NCBI GenBank assembly: GCA_050692055.1
Contig: JBOGTC010000087.1
Span: 1-5,009 of the forward strand
Source: JBOGTC01 sp050692055
GTDB taxonomy: Bacteria > Chloroflexota > Limnocylindria > QHBO01
Direction: 5' to 3'
Length of the DNA: 5,009 nucleotides
The stretch's first letter is position 1. The number at the start of each line of letters is the position of its first letter. A program made the position numbers and the translations under genes. The notes under the pieces are model-generated. The model made no database searches. It saw nothing but the letters and a program-made list of their open reading frames with translations, and was not told the DNA's origin. Shown here piece after piece: positions 1 through 5,009 of the stretch.

Positions 1-1
1 G

Positions 2-502
2 GGTGCGGCCGGCGAGGTCGGCGCGCCCACCGAACGGGTCGACCACGCGTCCGGCCAGGGCGTCGAGATCGGTCGGCACCCAGGCCACGGCGTTGATCGT
101 GAAGTCGCGCCGCGCCAGGTCCTCCTCGAGCGAGGCACCGAAGCGAACCTCGTCCGGCCGGCGGCGGTCGCCGTAGGCGCCCTCGGTGCGATACGAGGTG
201 ACCTCGACCTGGGGCGGCCCGACGACGGTGACTGTTCCGAACCTGTTCGTCCACACCGAGCGCTCGAACAGGGCGGCGACCTCCTCCGGCCGAGCCGAGG
301 TCGCGACATCCCAGTTGTCGGGCGGTTCCTGGTTTCCGACGAGATCGCGGACGCTGCCACCCACGAGGGCGACCTCGTACCCGGCCGCCGCCAGCGTCCG
401 GAGCACCGTGACGACCGGCTCGGGCAGGCGCGGGTATTCGATGTCGCGGCCGTCGTCGGCCGGGATCGCACCGGATGGGGAGTGGGCGGGCATGCGACGC
501 AT
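2..502 (-). CDS. CCA-adding enzyme / poly(A) polymerase family nucleotidyltransferase, N-terminal part (runs off left edge)
   Basis: Class II nucleotidyltransferase of the CCA-adding/poly(A) polymerase family, which adds CCA (or A tails) to RNA 3' ends in the cytoplasm. The 167 visible codons cover the polymerase head domain. VGGSVRD at residues 47-53 is the family GG/RD signature; NWDVATSA at 63-70 sits at the metal-binding DxD site; VEVTSYR at 99-105 gives the third carboxylate (E100); RRDFTINA at 131-138 and VDPFGGRADL at 154-163 are further head-domain motifs. The gene continues beyond base 1, so the RNA-binding and any HD domain are not seen. Start: ATG at 502, with an in-frame ATG at 493 as alternative; neither has a clear Shine-Dalgarno. 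It lies 30 bases after the HNH gene on the same strand, so co-transcription is likely. Odd point: the first Asp of DxD reads Asn (N63). The family is secure; CCA-adding versus poly(A) activity cannot be decided here. Confidence 0.9.
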   Translation of the reverse strand, partial: MRRMPAHSPSGAIPADDGRDIEYPRLPEPVVTVLRTLAAAGYEVALVGGSVRDLVGNQEPPDNWDVATSARPEEVAALFERSVWTNRFGTVTVVGPPQVEVTSYRTEGAYGDRRRPDEVRFGASLEEDLARRDFTINAVAWVPTDLDALAGRVVDPFGGRADLAGRT

Positions 503-532
503 AGTAGGACCGGTCGGCGCAGGTCCCGGTCG

Positions 533-1075
533 TCAGCTCGCGGGCGGCCTCGGCGCGGGCTCGGGAAGGAACAGGTAGCTGCGCCAGGCGTCGTTGCGCT
601 CATCGGCGAGGTAGGTGCCGAACAGGTAGCGCAGGTCGGCGCGCGGCGCCCGCGGCTCGCGCATCAGCCTCATGCGCGCCTCGGCCACGGTCTTGCCGCC
701 CTTGCGGTGGTTGCAGGCGCGGCAGGCGGCGACGAGGTTGTCCCACTCGTGACGCCCGCCGCGGTGCTTGGGCATGACGTGGTCGATGGTCAGGTCGCGG
801 CTGGTGGTGCCGCAGTACTGGCAGGTGTGGCGGTCGCGGCTGAAGACCTCGCGGCGGCTCAGCTTGACGCGCGGCTGCGGGCGCTTGACGTGGTATTGGA
901 GCCGGATCACCGACGGGGCGGGAATCTCGATGGTGGGGGTGCGGATGACCTGGTGGTTCTTCGCCAGCAGCTCGGCTTTCAAGGCGCCGAGCAGCCGGAA
1001 GGCGCGCCTGATGTCGCAGACGTTGAGGGGCTCGTAGTTCTGGTTCAGCACCAGCACGGGTGCATTGATCATCAT
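533..1075 (-). CDS. HNH endonuclease family protein
   Basis: A 180-residue protein of the HNH nuclease family (McrA-like, COG1403 type), presumably a DNA-cleaving or DNA-repair nuclease; its substrate is unknown. The N-terminal ~70 residues (APVLVLNQNYEPLNVC at 5-20, then a region ending YHVKRPQPRVKLSRREVF) are typical of the widespread stand-alone HNH proteins of Actinobacteria, Cyanobacteria and Chloroflexota. The HNH core follows: CQYCG (C85, C88), LTIDHVMP (D98, H99), WDNLVAACRACN (W111, N113, C118, C121, N122). The two CxxC-like pairs should bind structural zinc, and H99 is the expected general base. The open frame extends upstream to 1165, but the start is placed at ATG 1075 because AGGAAAGG lies 7 bases upstream and family homology begins at once; ATG 1072 is the next codon. 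No restriction methylase or phage gene lies nearby, so this looks like a housekeeping HNH protein rather than part of a restriction system or a homing element. Confidence 0.93.
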   Translation of the reverse strand: MMINAPVLVLNQNYEPLNVCDIRRAFRLLGALKAELLAKNHQVIRTPTIEIPAPSVIRLQYHVKRPQPRVKLSRREVFSRDRHTCQYCGTTSRDLTIDHVMPKHRGGRHEWDNLVAACRACNHRKGGKTVAEARMRLMREPRAPRADLRYLFGTYLADERNDAWRSYLFLPEPAPRPPAS

Positions 1076-1082
1076 TCGCGCG

Positions 1083-1090
1083 CCTTTCCT
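1083..1090 (-). promoter_or_regulatory. Ribosome binding site of the HNH gene
   Basis: On the minus strand this reads AGGAAAGG, a purine-rich Shine-Dalgarno match, followed by 7 bases and then ATG at 1075. It decides the start against the longer frame opening at 1165, whose extra 30 residues look unlike the family N-terminus. Confidence 0.75.
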
Positions 1091-1097
1091 GCGCCGG

Positions 1098-1106
1098 ATG
1101 ATACCA
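1098..1106 (-). promoter_or_regulatory. Extended -10 promoter of the HNH-nucleotidyltransferase unit
   Basis: The minus strand reads TGGTATCAT: an extended -10 (TGn) followed by TATCAT, a close match to TATAAT. No good -35 is present 17 bases upstream, as expected for an extended -10 promoter. Transcription would start near 1090-1092, giving a leader of about 15 bases that holds little more than the Shine-Dalgarno. In such GC-rich DNA the AT-rich hexamer stands out, but this is prediction only. Confidence 0.5.
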
Positions 1107-1214
1107 ACGAACCGATTCCGTGCTCGCACGCCCCGGCAACCGCCGGGCGGCACCGTGGCTGGCACACGGAAAAAAGCACGGATCTGGTCCTATGGGCGCC
1201 GGCCGGACCGAGAG

Positions 1215-1220
1215 TAGAAT
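1215..1220 (+). promoter_or_regulatory. Putative -10 element of the pdxS operon
   Basis: TAGAAT (TAnnnT type) ends 9 bases before the pdxS ATG. A start site 6-9 bases downstream of the hexamer would fall at about 1226-1229, giving a leader of only 0-4 bases. No convincing -35 is seen near 1192-1197 (ATGGGC). The absence of a clear Shine-Dalgarno before pdxS agrees with leaderless or near-leaderless translation. Confidence 0.45.
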
Positions 1221-1229
1221 GCGTGGCCG

Positions 1230-2120
1230 ATGACAACCATTGAACGAAGCACCTGGACCACCAAGGTCGGGCTCGCGCGCATGCTGGCGGGCGGCGTGAT
1301 CATGGACGTGGTGACCGCCGACCAGGCACGTGTCGCCGAGGAGGCGGGAGCCGTGGCCGTCATGGCCCTCGAGCGCGTGCCGTCGGATATCCGCAAGTTC
1401 GGCGGCGTGGCCCGCATGAGTGACCCGAAGCTCATCAACGAGATCAAGGCGGCCGTCAGCATCCCGGTCATGGCCAAGTGCCGCATCGGCCACTTCGCAG
1501 AGGCCCAGATCCTCGAGAGCCTCGAGGTCGATTACATCGACGAGTCCGAGGTGCTCACCCCGGCCGACGAGGAGCACCACATCGACAAGCACCAGTTCAA
1601 GGTGCCGTTCGTATGCGGCTGCCGCGACCTTGGTGAAGCGCTCAGGCGGATCGGCGAGGGCGCGGCCATGATCCGCACCAAGGGCGAAGCGGGCACCGGC
1701 AACATCGTCGAAGCCGTCCGCCACATGCGCGCCGTGCAGAAGGGGGTTCGTCAGCTGCAGGCAATGCGGCCCGATGAGCTCTACGCCGCGGCCAAGGAGC
1801 TGCGCGCCCCGTACGACGTGGTCAAGCGCACGGCGGAGCTCGGTGAGCTGCCGGTCGCCAACTTCAGCGCCGGCGGCGTGGCGACCCCCGCCGACGCAAG
1901 CCTCATGCGCCAGCTCGGCGCCCAGGCCGTGTTCGTGGGGTCCGGCATCTTCAAGAGCGAGAGCCCGGAGCGCTACGCGCGGGCGATCGTCATGGCCACC
2001 ACCCAGTGGGACAACCCTGCGCTCCTGGCGGAGGTCAGCGCCGGGCTCGGCGAGCCAATGCGCGGCGTGGACCTGGGCGAGATCCCCGTCGAAGAACGGC
2101 TGGCCGCCCGCGGTTGGTGA
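1230..2120 (+). CDS. pdxS: Pyridoxal 5'-phosphate synthase, lyase subunit PdxS
   Basis: Synthase subunit of DXP-independent vitamin B6 biosynthesis. It condenses ribose 5-phosphate, glyceraldehyde 3-phosphate and PdxT-supplied ammonia into PLP in the cytoplasm; known homologues form a dodecamer decorated by PdxT. The 296 residues match the family's usual length (about 290-300) and form a TIM barrel. Visible landmarks are GGVIMDVV (21-28, active-site D26), VMAKCRIGH (80-88, K83 expected to form the Schiff base with ribose 5-phosphate), MIRTKGEAGTG (147-157, with the second catalytic lysine K151), NFSAGGVATPADA (211-223) and FVGSGIFKS (235-243, phosphate binding). All key residues are present, so the enzyme should be active. 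ATG 1230 is chosen because the conserved N-terminus begins there; no strong ribosome binding site precedes it. It is first in an operon, 5 bases from pdxT. Confidence 0.98.
   Translation: MTTIERSTWTTKVGLARMLAGGVIMDVVTADQARVAEEAGAVAVMALERVPSDIRKFGGVARMSDPKLINEIKAAVSIPVMAKCRIGHFAEAQILESLEVDYIDESEVLTPADEEHHIDKHQFKVPFVCGCRDLGEALRRIGEGAAMIRTKGEAGTGNIVEAVRHMRAVQKGVRQLQAMRPDELYAAAKELRAPYDVVKRTAELGELPVANFSAGGVATPADASLMRQLGAQAVFVGSGIFKSESPERYARAIVMATTQWDNPALLAEVSAGLGEPMRGVDLGEIPVEERLAARGW
2112..2120 (+). promoter_or_regulatory. Ribosome binding site of pdxT embedded in the pdxS stop
   Basis: GGTTGGTGA covers the pdxS stop codon and ends 5 bases before the pdxT ATG at 2126. The GGTGA core is the only Shine-Dalgarno-like stretch here. 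Its overlap with the pdxS terminus suggests translational coupling, which would help keep synthase and glutaminase subunits in balance. Confidence 0.45.
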
Positions 2121-2125
2121 CGATC

Positions 2126-2764
2126 ATGGCTGAGCCGATGGCGTCGCCGGAGCCGGCCATCGCCGGCCGGCGGCCGCGGATCGGGGTGCTGGCCATCCAG
2201 GGAGCCGTGCGCGAGCACGTCGATGCCCTGCGCGACGTGGGCGCCGATCCGGTCGAGGTGCGCCTCCCCCGCGACCTGGACGGGCTTGACGCGCTCATCC
2301 TGCCCGGCGGCGAGAGCACGGCGATGCGCCGGCTCATCGACCGATACGGCCTGACCGAGCCGATCCGAGCACTGGCTCACGCCGGCGCGCCGATGCTCGG
2401 CACCTGCGCGGGGATGATCCTCCTGGCGGACCGGTTGAGCGACGGCGAGGATCCGGTGCTCAGCCTGCTCGATGTCGAGGTACAGCGCAATGCCTATGGT
2501 CGGCAGCTCGACAGCTTCGAGGCCGATCTCGACGTCCCGGCGCTCGGCAACGAGCCGCTGCACGGCGTCTTCATTCGGGCGCCGGTCCTCACCGACGTCG
2601 GCCCCGGTGTCGAAGTGCTGGCCCGCGACCCACAGGGACGGCCGATTGCGGTACGGCAGGGCAAGCTCCTGGCGACGGCCTTCCACCCCGAGCTGACCCG
2701 CGACCGGCGCGTGCACCGGCTGCTGGTCAGCCTCATCGGGAGGGAGGCGGGCAGGGCCGCGTGA
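2126..2764 (+). CDS. pdxT: Pyridoxal 5'-phosphate synthase, glutaminase subunit PdxT
   Basis: Class I glutamine amidotransferase subunit of PLP synthase. It hydrolyses glutamine and passes ammonia to PdxS. The 212 residues are slightly longer than the usual ~190-200 because of a ~17-residue N-terminal extension before RIGVLAIQGAVREH (18-31). Family motifs are intact: LPGGEST (59-65), GTCAG (92-96, nucleophile C94), RNAYGRQ (121-127), FIRAP (149-153) and TAFHPEL (184-190), with H187 and E189 completing the catalytic triad. The frame is open upstream to 2006 inside pdxS, but ATG 2126 lies just after the pdxS stop; an ATG at 2138 is a weaker alternative that would shorten the extension. The last codon and stop overlap the start of the next gene by GTGA, continuing the operon. 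Function is secure from motifs and from adjacency to pdxS. Confidence 0.97.
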   Translation: MAEPMASPEPAIAGRRPRIGVLAIQGAVREHVDALRDVGADPVEVRLPRDLDGLDALILPGGESTAMRRLIDRYGLTEPIRALAHAGAPMLGTCAGMILLADRLSDGEDPVLSLLDVEVQRNAYGRQLDSFEADLDVPALGNEPLHGVFIRAPVLTDVGPGVEVLARDPQGRPIAVRQGKLLATAFHPELTRDRRVHRLLVSLIGREAGRAA

Positions 2765-3840
2765 CAGGCGCCGGCCCCGGGATCCGCGCGGCACGCCTGA
2801 CCGATCGCCAGGCGCTGGCCGACCTTTCGCGCCGCGTGCACGCCGCCAGCGATGCGCATCGGCGCAGCCTGGGCGTCCCTGCTCCGTCGGCAGGCCGGAC
2901 GCGCGTGAGCCTGGGCGCGCTCATTCCGTCGTGGCTGCCGCTGCGCTCGCCTTCTGTCCATCTGGTGGCCGAGTCGGACGGCGAGCTGGTGGGAAGCTGC
3001 CGCGCCATCGAGGAGCCGCACCGCGACGACTGGGCCATCACCGAGCTCGACGCCGTGGACGGCCCGATGGCCACGGAGATCCGCTATGCGCTGCTCGGCG
3101 CGCTCGTCGACGAGGCGTCCCGCCACGCGGTCGAGCGGTTCCATGCCGCGTGCAGTGACGTCCGCGAGAACCTCGAGCTCTTCGGGCAGGCCGGCTTCAT
3201 GGCCTATGCCCAGGAGGAGATCTGGTATCGGCCCCCGGAGTTCGTGCGCGGGCCGCGCTCCTGGCTGCGCTCGCTCATCTCCCGCGACGGAAGAATCGCA
3301 GGCACCTCCGAGGCCGGGACCGATGGCGCCTCCGGCGCGGAGGAGGCCGGCCTGCGACCCGCCGGGGCACCCGACGCCTGGCACCTCTTCGATCTGTGGA
3401 CGCACACCACGCCACCGGCCATCGCGCGCGTCGAGGGCTACGCGGCCGCCGACTGGGAGTCGGTGGGGCAAGAGGCGATCGTGCCGCGATCATCGCTCAA
3501 TCCCCTGCTCCACTTCGGCGGTGTGAACGCCTGGCTCCTGCCGGCAGAGCAGCGCGTCGGCGGGTTCGCCCAGCACGGCGCCTGTCGCTCCGGCCCTCAC
3601 TACCTGCGCTTCCTCGTTCGCGACGGGACCGATGGCGCTGCCTTCCTGCGCGCCGCGCTCCACAGCCTCGGCGGCGATGCGCTGGCTGCAGGCATCCTGT
3701 CGCCGGTGCGAACATATGAGTCAGGCGGGACACGCGCCGCGACGAGTACCGGGTTCGAGCCGATCGGCAGGGTGACGATGCTGGTACGCGAGGTGCGAGC
3801 GCAGATCCGTCAGCCGGCGATGGTGCCGGCGATCCGCTGA
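2761..3840 (+). CDS. GNAT-like N-acetyltransferase, probably two GNAT-type domains
   Basis: A 359-residue soluble protein with no signal peptide or membrane segment. Residues ~8-156 follow the GNAT layout: IRAARLTDRQALADLSRRV (8-26, strand 1/helix 1), VHLVAESDGELVGSCRAI (66-83, central strands), a long helix at ~104-122, and ERFHAACSDVRENLELFGQAGFMAYAQ-like sequence (125-151), which matches the C-terminal GNAT part with its "neighbour Phe/Gly" turn before the last strand. A Gly/Ala/Ser/Glu-rich linker (~178-201) leads to a second half (~205-345) that may be a degenerate second GNAT fold (FLRAALHSLGG at 295-305, STGFEPIGRVTMLVRE at 329-344). No clear acetyl-CoA Q/RxxGxG/A loop is visible in either half, so activity is uncertain. 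GTG start at 2761 overlaps the pdxT stop by four bases (GTGA), implying translational coupling. Substrate is unknown; a B6-related role is speculation from position alone. Confidence 0.82.
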   Translation: MTGAGPGIRAARLTDRQALADLSRRVHAASDAHRRSLGVPAPSAGRTRVSLGALIPSWLPLRSPSVHLVAESDGELVGSCRAIEEPHRDDWAITELDAVDGPMATEIRYALLGALVDEASRHAVERFHAACSDVRENLELFGQAGFMAYAQEEIWYRPPEFVRGPRSWLRSLISRDGRIAGTSEAGTDGASGAEEAGLRPAGAPDAWHLFDLWTHTTPPAIARVEGYAAADWESVGQEAIVPRSSLNPLLHFGGVNAWLLPAEQRVGGFAQHGACRSGPHYLRFLVRDGTDGAAFLRAALHSLGGDALAAGILSPVRTYESGGTRAATSTGFEPIGRVTMLVREVRAQIRQPAMVPAIR

Positions 3841-3849
3841 GACCAGCGC

Positions 3850-3854
3850 AGGAG
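3850..3854 (+). promoter_or_regulatory. Ribosome binding site before the ATPase gene
   Basis: AGGAG sits in the 25-base gap after the acetyltransferase stop, 11 bases before GTG 3866. That spacing is long but usable. An in-frame GTG at 3854 overlaps the AGGAG itself, so it cannot use it as its ribosome binding site, which is why 3866 is preferred. Confidence 0.55.
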
Positions 3855-3865
3855 TGAAGCCGAAC

Positions 3866-5008
3866 GTGGCACGCCGCGAATCGACGACAGACGATCTGGA
3901 CGCCCTGATGGAAGCGTTGCCTCCCGAGATCGTGGAGCGCCTGCGCTCGTTCGCCAGCCGCCAGGATCTCCTCGAGGTGGTCATGGACCTCGGGCGGCGG
4001 CCCCAGGCGCGCTTCACGCATGGCGAGGAGGAGCTGCTAGACCGCGAGATCAACGATGGCGACATCGCCATGGTCATGGACCATATCGGCGTGTTCGGCG
4101 ACGACAACCGCGCCGGCATCGAGCGCACGCTCCACCGCATCAGCGCCATCCGCAACCGCGCCGGCAAGGTCGTGGGGCTGACGTGCCGCATCGGTCGAGC
4201 GGTCTTCGGCACCATCGACATCATTCGGGACATCACCGAATCGGGCCGGTCGATTCTCATCCTCGGGCGGCCGGGCGTGGGCAAGACCACGATGCTGCGA
4301 GAGGTGGCCCGCGTGCTCGCCGATGACCTGGGCAAGCGGGTCGTCGTGGTCGACACCTCCAACGAGATCGCCGGTGACGGCGACATCCCGCACCCGGGCA
4401 TCGGCGACGCGCGCCGCATGCAGGTCCGTACCCCCACCGAGCAGCACGCGGTGATGATCGAGGCCGTCGAGAACCACATGCCCGAGGTGATCGTCATCGA
4501 CGAGATCGGGACCGAGCTCGAGGCCGGTGCCGCGCGCACCATCGCGGAGCGCGGCGTGCAGCTGGTCGGCACCGCTCACGGCAACACGCTCGACAACCTG
4601 ATGCTCAACCCCACGCTGAGCGATCTCGTCGGCGGCATCCAGCCGGTGACGCTCGGCGACGAGGAGGCACGCCGGCGGGGCACGCAGAAGACGGTGCTGG
4701 AGCGCAAGGCACCGCCCACGTTCGACGTCCTGGTCGAGATCGTCGAGCGCGACAACGTGATCGTTCATCGCAACGTGGCCGAGACGGTGGACGCCATCCT
4801 GCGCGGCCACATGGTGCCGCCGGAGTCACGCTACCGCGACGATGCGGGCGAGCTGCGTGCCACCACGAAGTACGACTACCGCATCAGCGAGACGGCGGCC
4901 GGCAACCCGGCCTTCGCGCCGCTGGAGCCGACCGGCGGCTTCGGCGCATTCTCGGGCTCCCGCGGCCAGCGCGCGGGCTCAGGCGGCCGCTATGAGCGCG
5001 GGCTGCGG
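3866..5008 (+). CDS. R3H/Ycf45-type AAA ATPase (SpoIIIAA-like P-loop), runs off right edge
   Basis: P-loop ATPase of the Ycf45 / R3H-domain nucleic-acid-binding protein family, related to SpoIIIAA. The 381 visible codons contain an N-terminal region (1-~125) with LPPEIVERL (18-26) and ISAIRNRAGKVVGLTCRIGR (92-111), then the ATPase core: ILILGRPGVGKTT (130-142, Walker A with K140), a family hallmark VVDTSNEIAGDGDIPHPGIG (161-180), QHAVMIEAVENHMPEVIVID (193-212) leading to Walker B D212/E213, and GTAHGNTLDNLMLNPTLSDL (235-254). GDEEARRRGTQKTVLERKAP (264-283) and PTFDVLVEI (284-292) are also typical. The tail from ~345 turns low-complexity (Gly, Ser, Arg). The C-terminal R3H single-strand nucleic-acid-binding domain expected in bacterial members would lie beyond base 5009 and is not seen. 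The physiological role of the family is not established. Start GTG 3866; alternative GTG 3854 would add four residues. It lies 25 bases behind the acetyltransferase, probably in the same operon. Confidence 0.93.
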   Translation, partial: MARRESTTDDLDALMEALPPEIVERLRSFASRQDLLEVVMDLGRRPQARFTHGEEELLDREINDGDIAMVMDHIGVFGDDNRAGIERTLHRISAIRNRAGKVVGLTCRIGRAVFGTIDIIRDITESGRSILILGRPGVGKTTMLREVARVLADDLGKRVVVVDTSNEIAGDGDIPHPGIGDARRMQVRTPTEQHAVMIEAVENHMPEVIVIDEIGTELEAGAARTIAERGVQLVGTAHGNTLDNLMLNPTLSDLVGGIQPVTLGDEEARRRGTQKTVLERKAPPTFDVLVEIVERDNVIVHRNVAETVDAILRGHMVPPESRYRDDAGELRATTKYDYRISETAAGNPAFAPLEPTGGFGAFSGSRGQRAGSGGRYERGLR

Positions 5009-5009
5009 C

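Larger units (their letters stand above)
1076..1229. promoter_or_regulatory. Divergent intergenic control region between the HNH gene and pdxS
   Basis: A 154-base gap between divergent starts, the only sizeable non-coding stretch in the window. It holds the minus-strand ribosome binding site and extended -10 on its left side and a plus-strand TAGAAT on its right. The centre has an AT-rich run of six A (1170-1175) and a short GC palindrome (1140-1150). I see no riboswitch-like folding, no tRNA, and no long dyad that would suggest an operator for a PdxR-type regulator. Confidence 0.6.

Noticed and set aside
1140..1150. GC palindrome CCGCCGGGCGG in the divergent region, considered as an operator or terminator
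   Set aside because: Only a one-base centre, no following T-run on either strand, and such short GC palindromes are expected by chance at this composition.
1076..1165. N-terminal extension of the HNH protein to an upstream ATG at 1165
   Set aside because: The extra 30 residues are Arg/Gly-rich and unlike the family, would span the predicted promoter, and a good AGGAAAGG precedes ATG 1075.
1170..1175. Run of six A between the divergent promoters, considered as the T-tract of a minus-strand terminator
   Set aside because: No stable stem directly precedes it on the minus strand, and both flanking genes are transcribed away from it.
482..1243. Plus-strand open frame (253 codons) antisense to the HNH gene
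   Set aside because: Entirely opposite a gene with clear HNH motifs and running into the pdxS start; no recognisable protein features.
600..1724. Long minus-strand open frame (374 codons) spanning the HNH gene and the antisense of pdxS
   Set aside because: It overlaps two well-supported genes on both strands and crosses the promoter region; composition is Arg/Ala/His/Pro-rich with no motif. It is a GC-driven shadow frame.
1973..3471. Overlapping minus-strand open frames antisense to pdxT and the acetyltransferase gene
   Set aside because: No start signals or motifs; fully explained by pdxT and the GNAT-like gene on the other strand.
3721..4810. Long minus-strand open frames antisense to the ATPase gene
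   Set aside because: The plus strand encodes an intact P-loop ATPase with all motifs here; the antisense frames are open because stop codons are rare in GC-rich DNA.
2..5008. Search for a novel defence, mobile or repeat system
   Set aside because: No direct-repeat arrays, inverted terminal repeats, transposase, integrase, toxin-antitoxin pair or restriction methylase; the HNH gene has the stand-alone housekeeping form.

Overview
The window looks like ordinary chromosomal DNA from a high-GC bacterium (roughly 70% G+C by eye, with strong G/C preference at third codon positions). The gene set is pdxS-pdxT, a Ycf45/SpoIIIAA-type ATPase, an HNH protein and a CCA-adding/poly(A) polymerase-type nucleotidyltransferase. 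This fits a non-proteobacterial lineage that makes PLP by the DXP-independent route; an uncultured high-GC Chloroflexota is my best guess, inferred from the style of the proteins only. There are no mobile elements, CRISPR arrays, tRNAs or rRNAs.

Layout: two divergent transcription units share a ~154-base control region (1076-1229). Leftward (minus strand) runs an HNH endonuclease-family gene (533-1075), then after 30 bases the start of a CCA-adding enzyme/poly(A) polymerase-family gene that leaves the window at its left edge (2-502). Rightward (plus strand) runs pdxS (1230-2120), pdxT (2126-2764), a GNAT-like acetyltransferase (2761-3840) overlapping pdxT by GTGA, and, after 25 bases, an R3H/Ycf45-type AAA ATPase (3866 to the right edge, incomplete). 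Spacings of 5, -4 and 25 bases argue for one operon.

PdxS and PdxT form PLP synthase: PdxT releases ammonia from glutamine and PdxS condenses it with ribose 5-phosphate and glyceraldehyde 3-phosphate to give pyridoxal 5'-phosphate. The coupled acetyltransferase has no assigned substrate. The ATPase belongs to a family of uncharacterised nucleic-acid-linked P-loop proteins; its C-terminal part is outside the window.

The most useful leads are: Asn in place of the first metal-binding Asp of the nucleotidyltransferase; a near-leaderless pdxS promoter arrangement; an extended -10 promoter giving the HNH gene a very short leader; and a two-domain GNAT-like protein translationally coupled to PLP synthase. 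I found no convincing undescribed multi-gene system.
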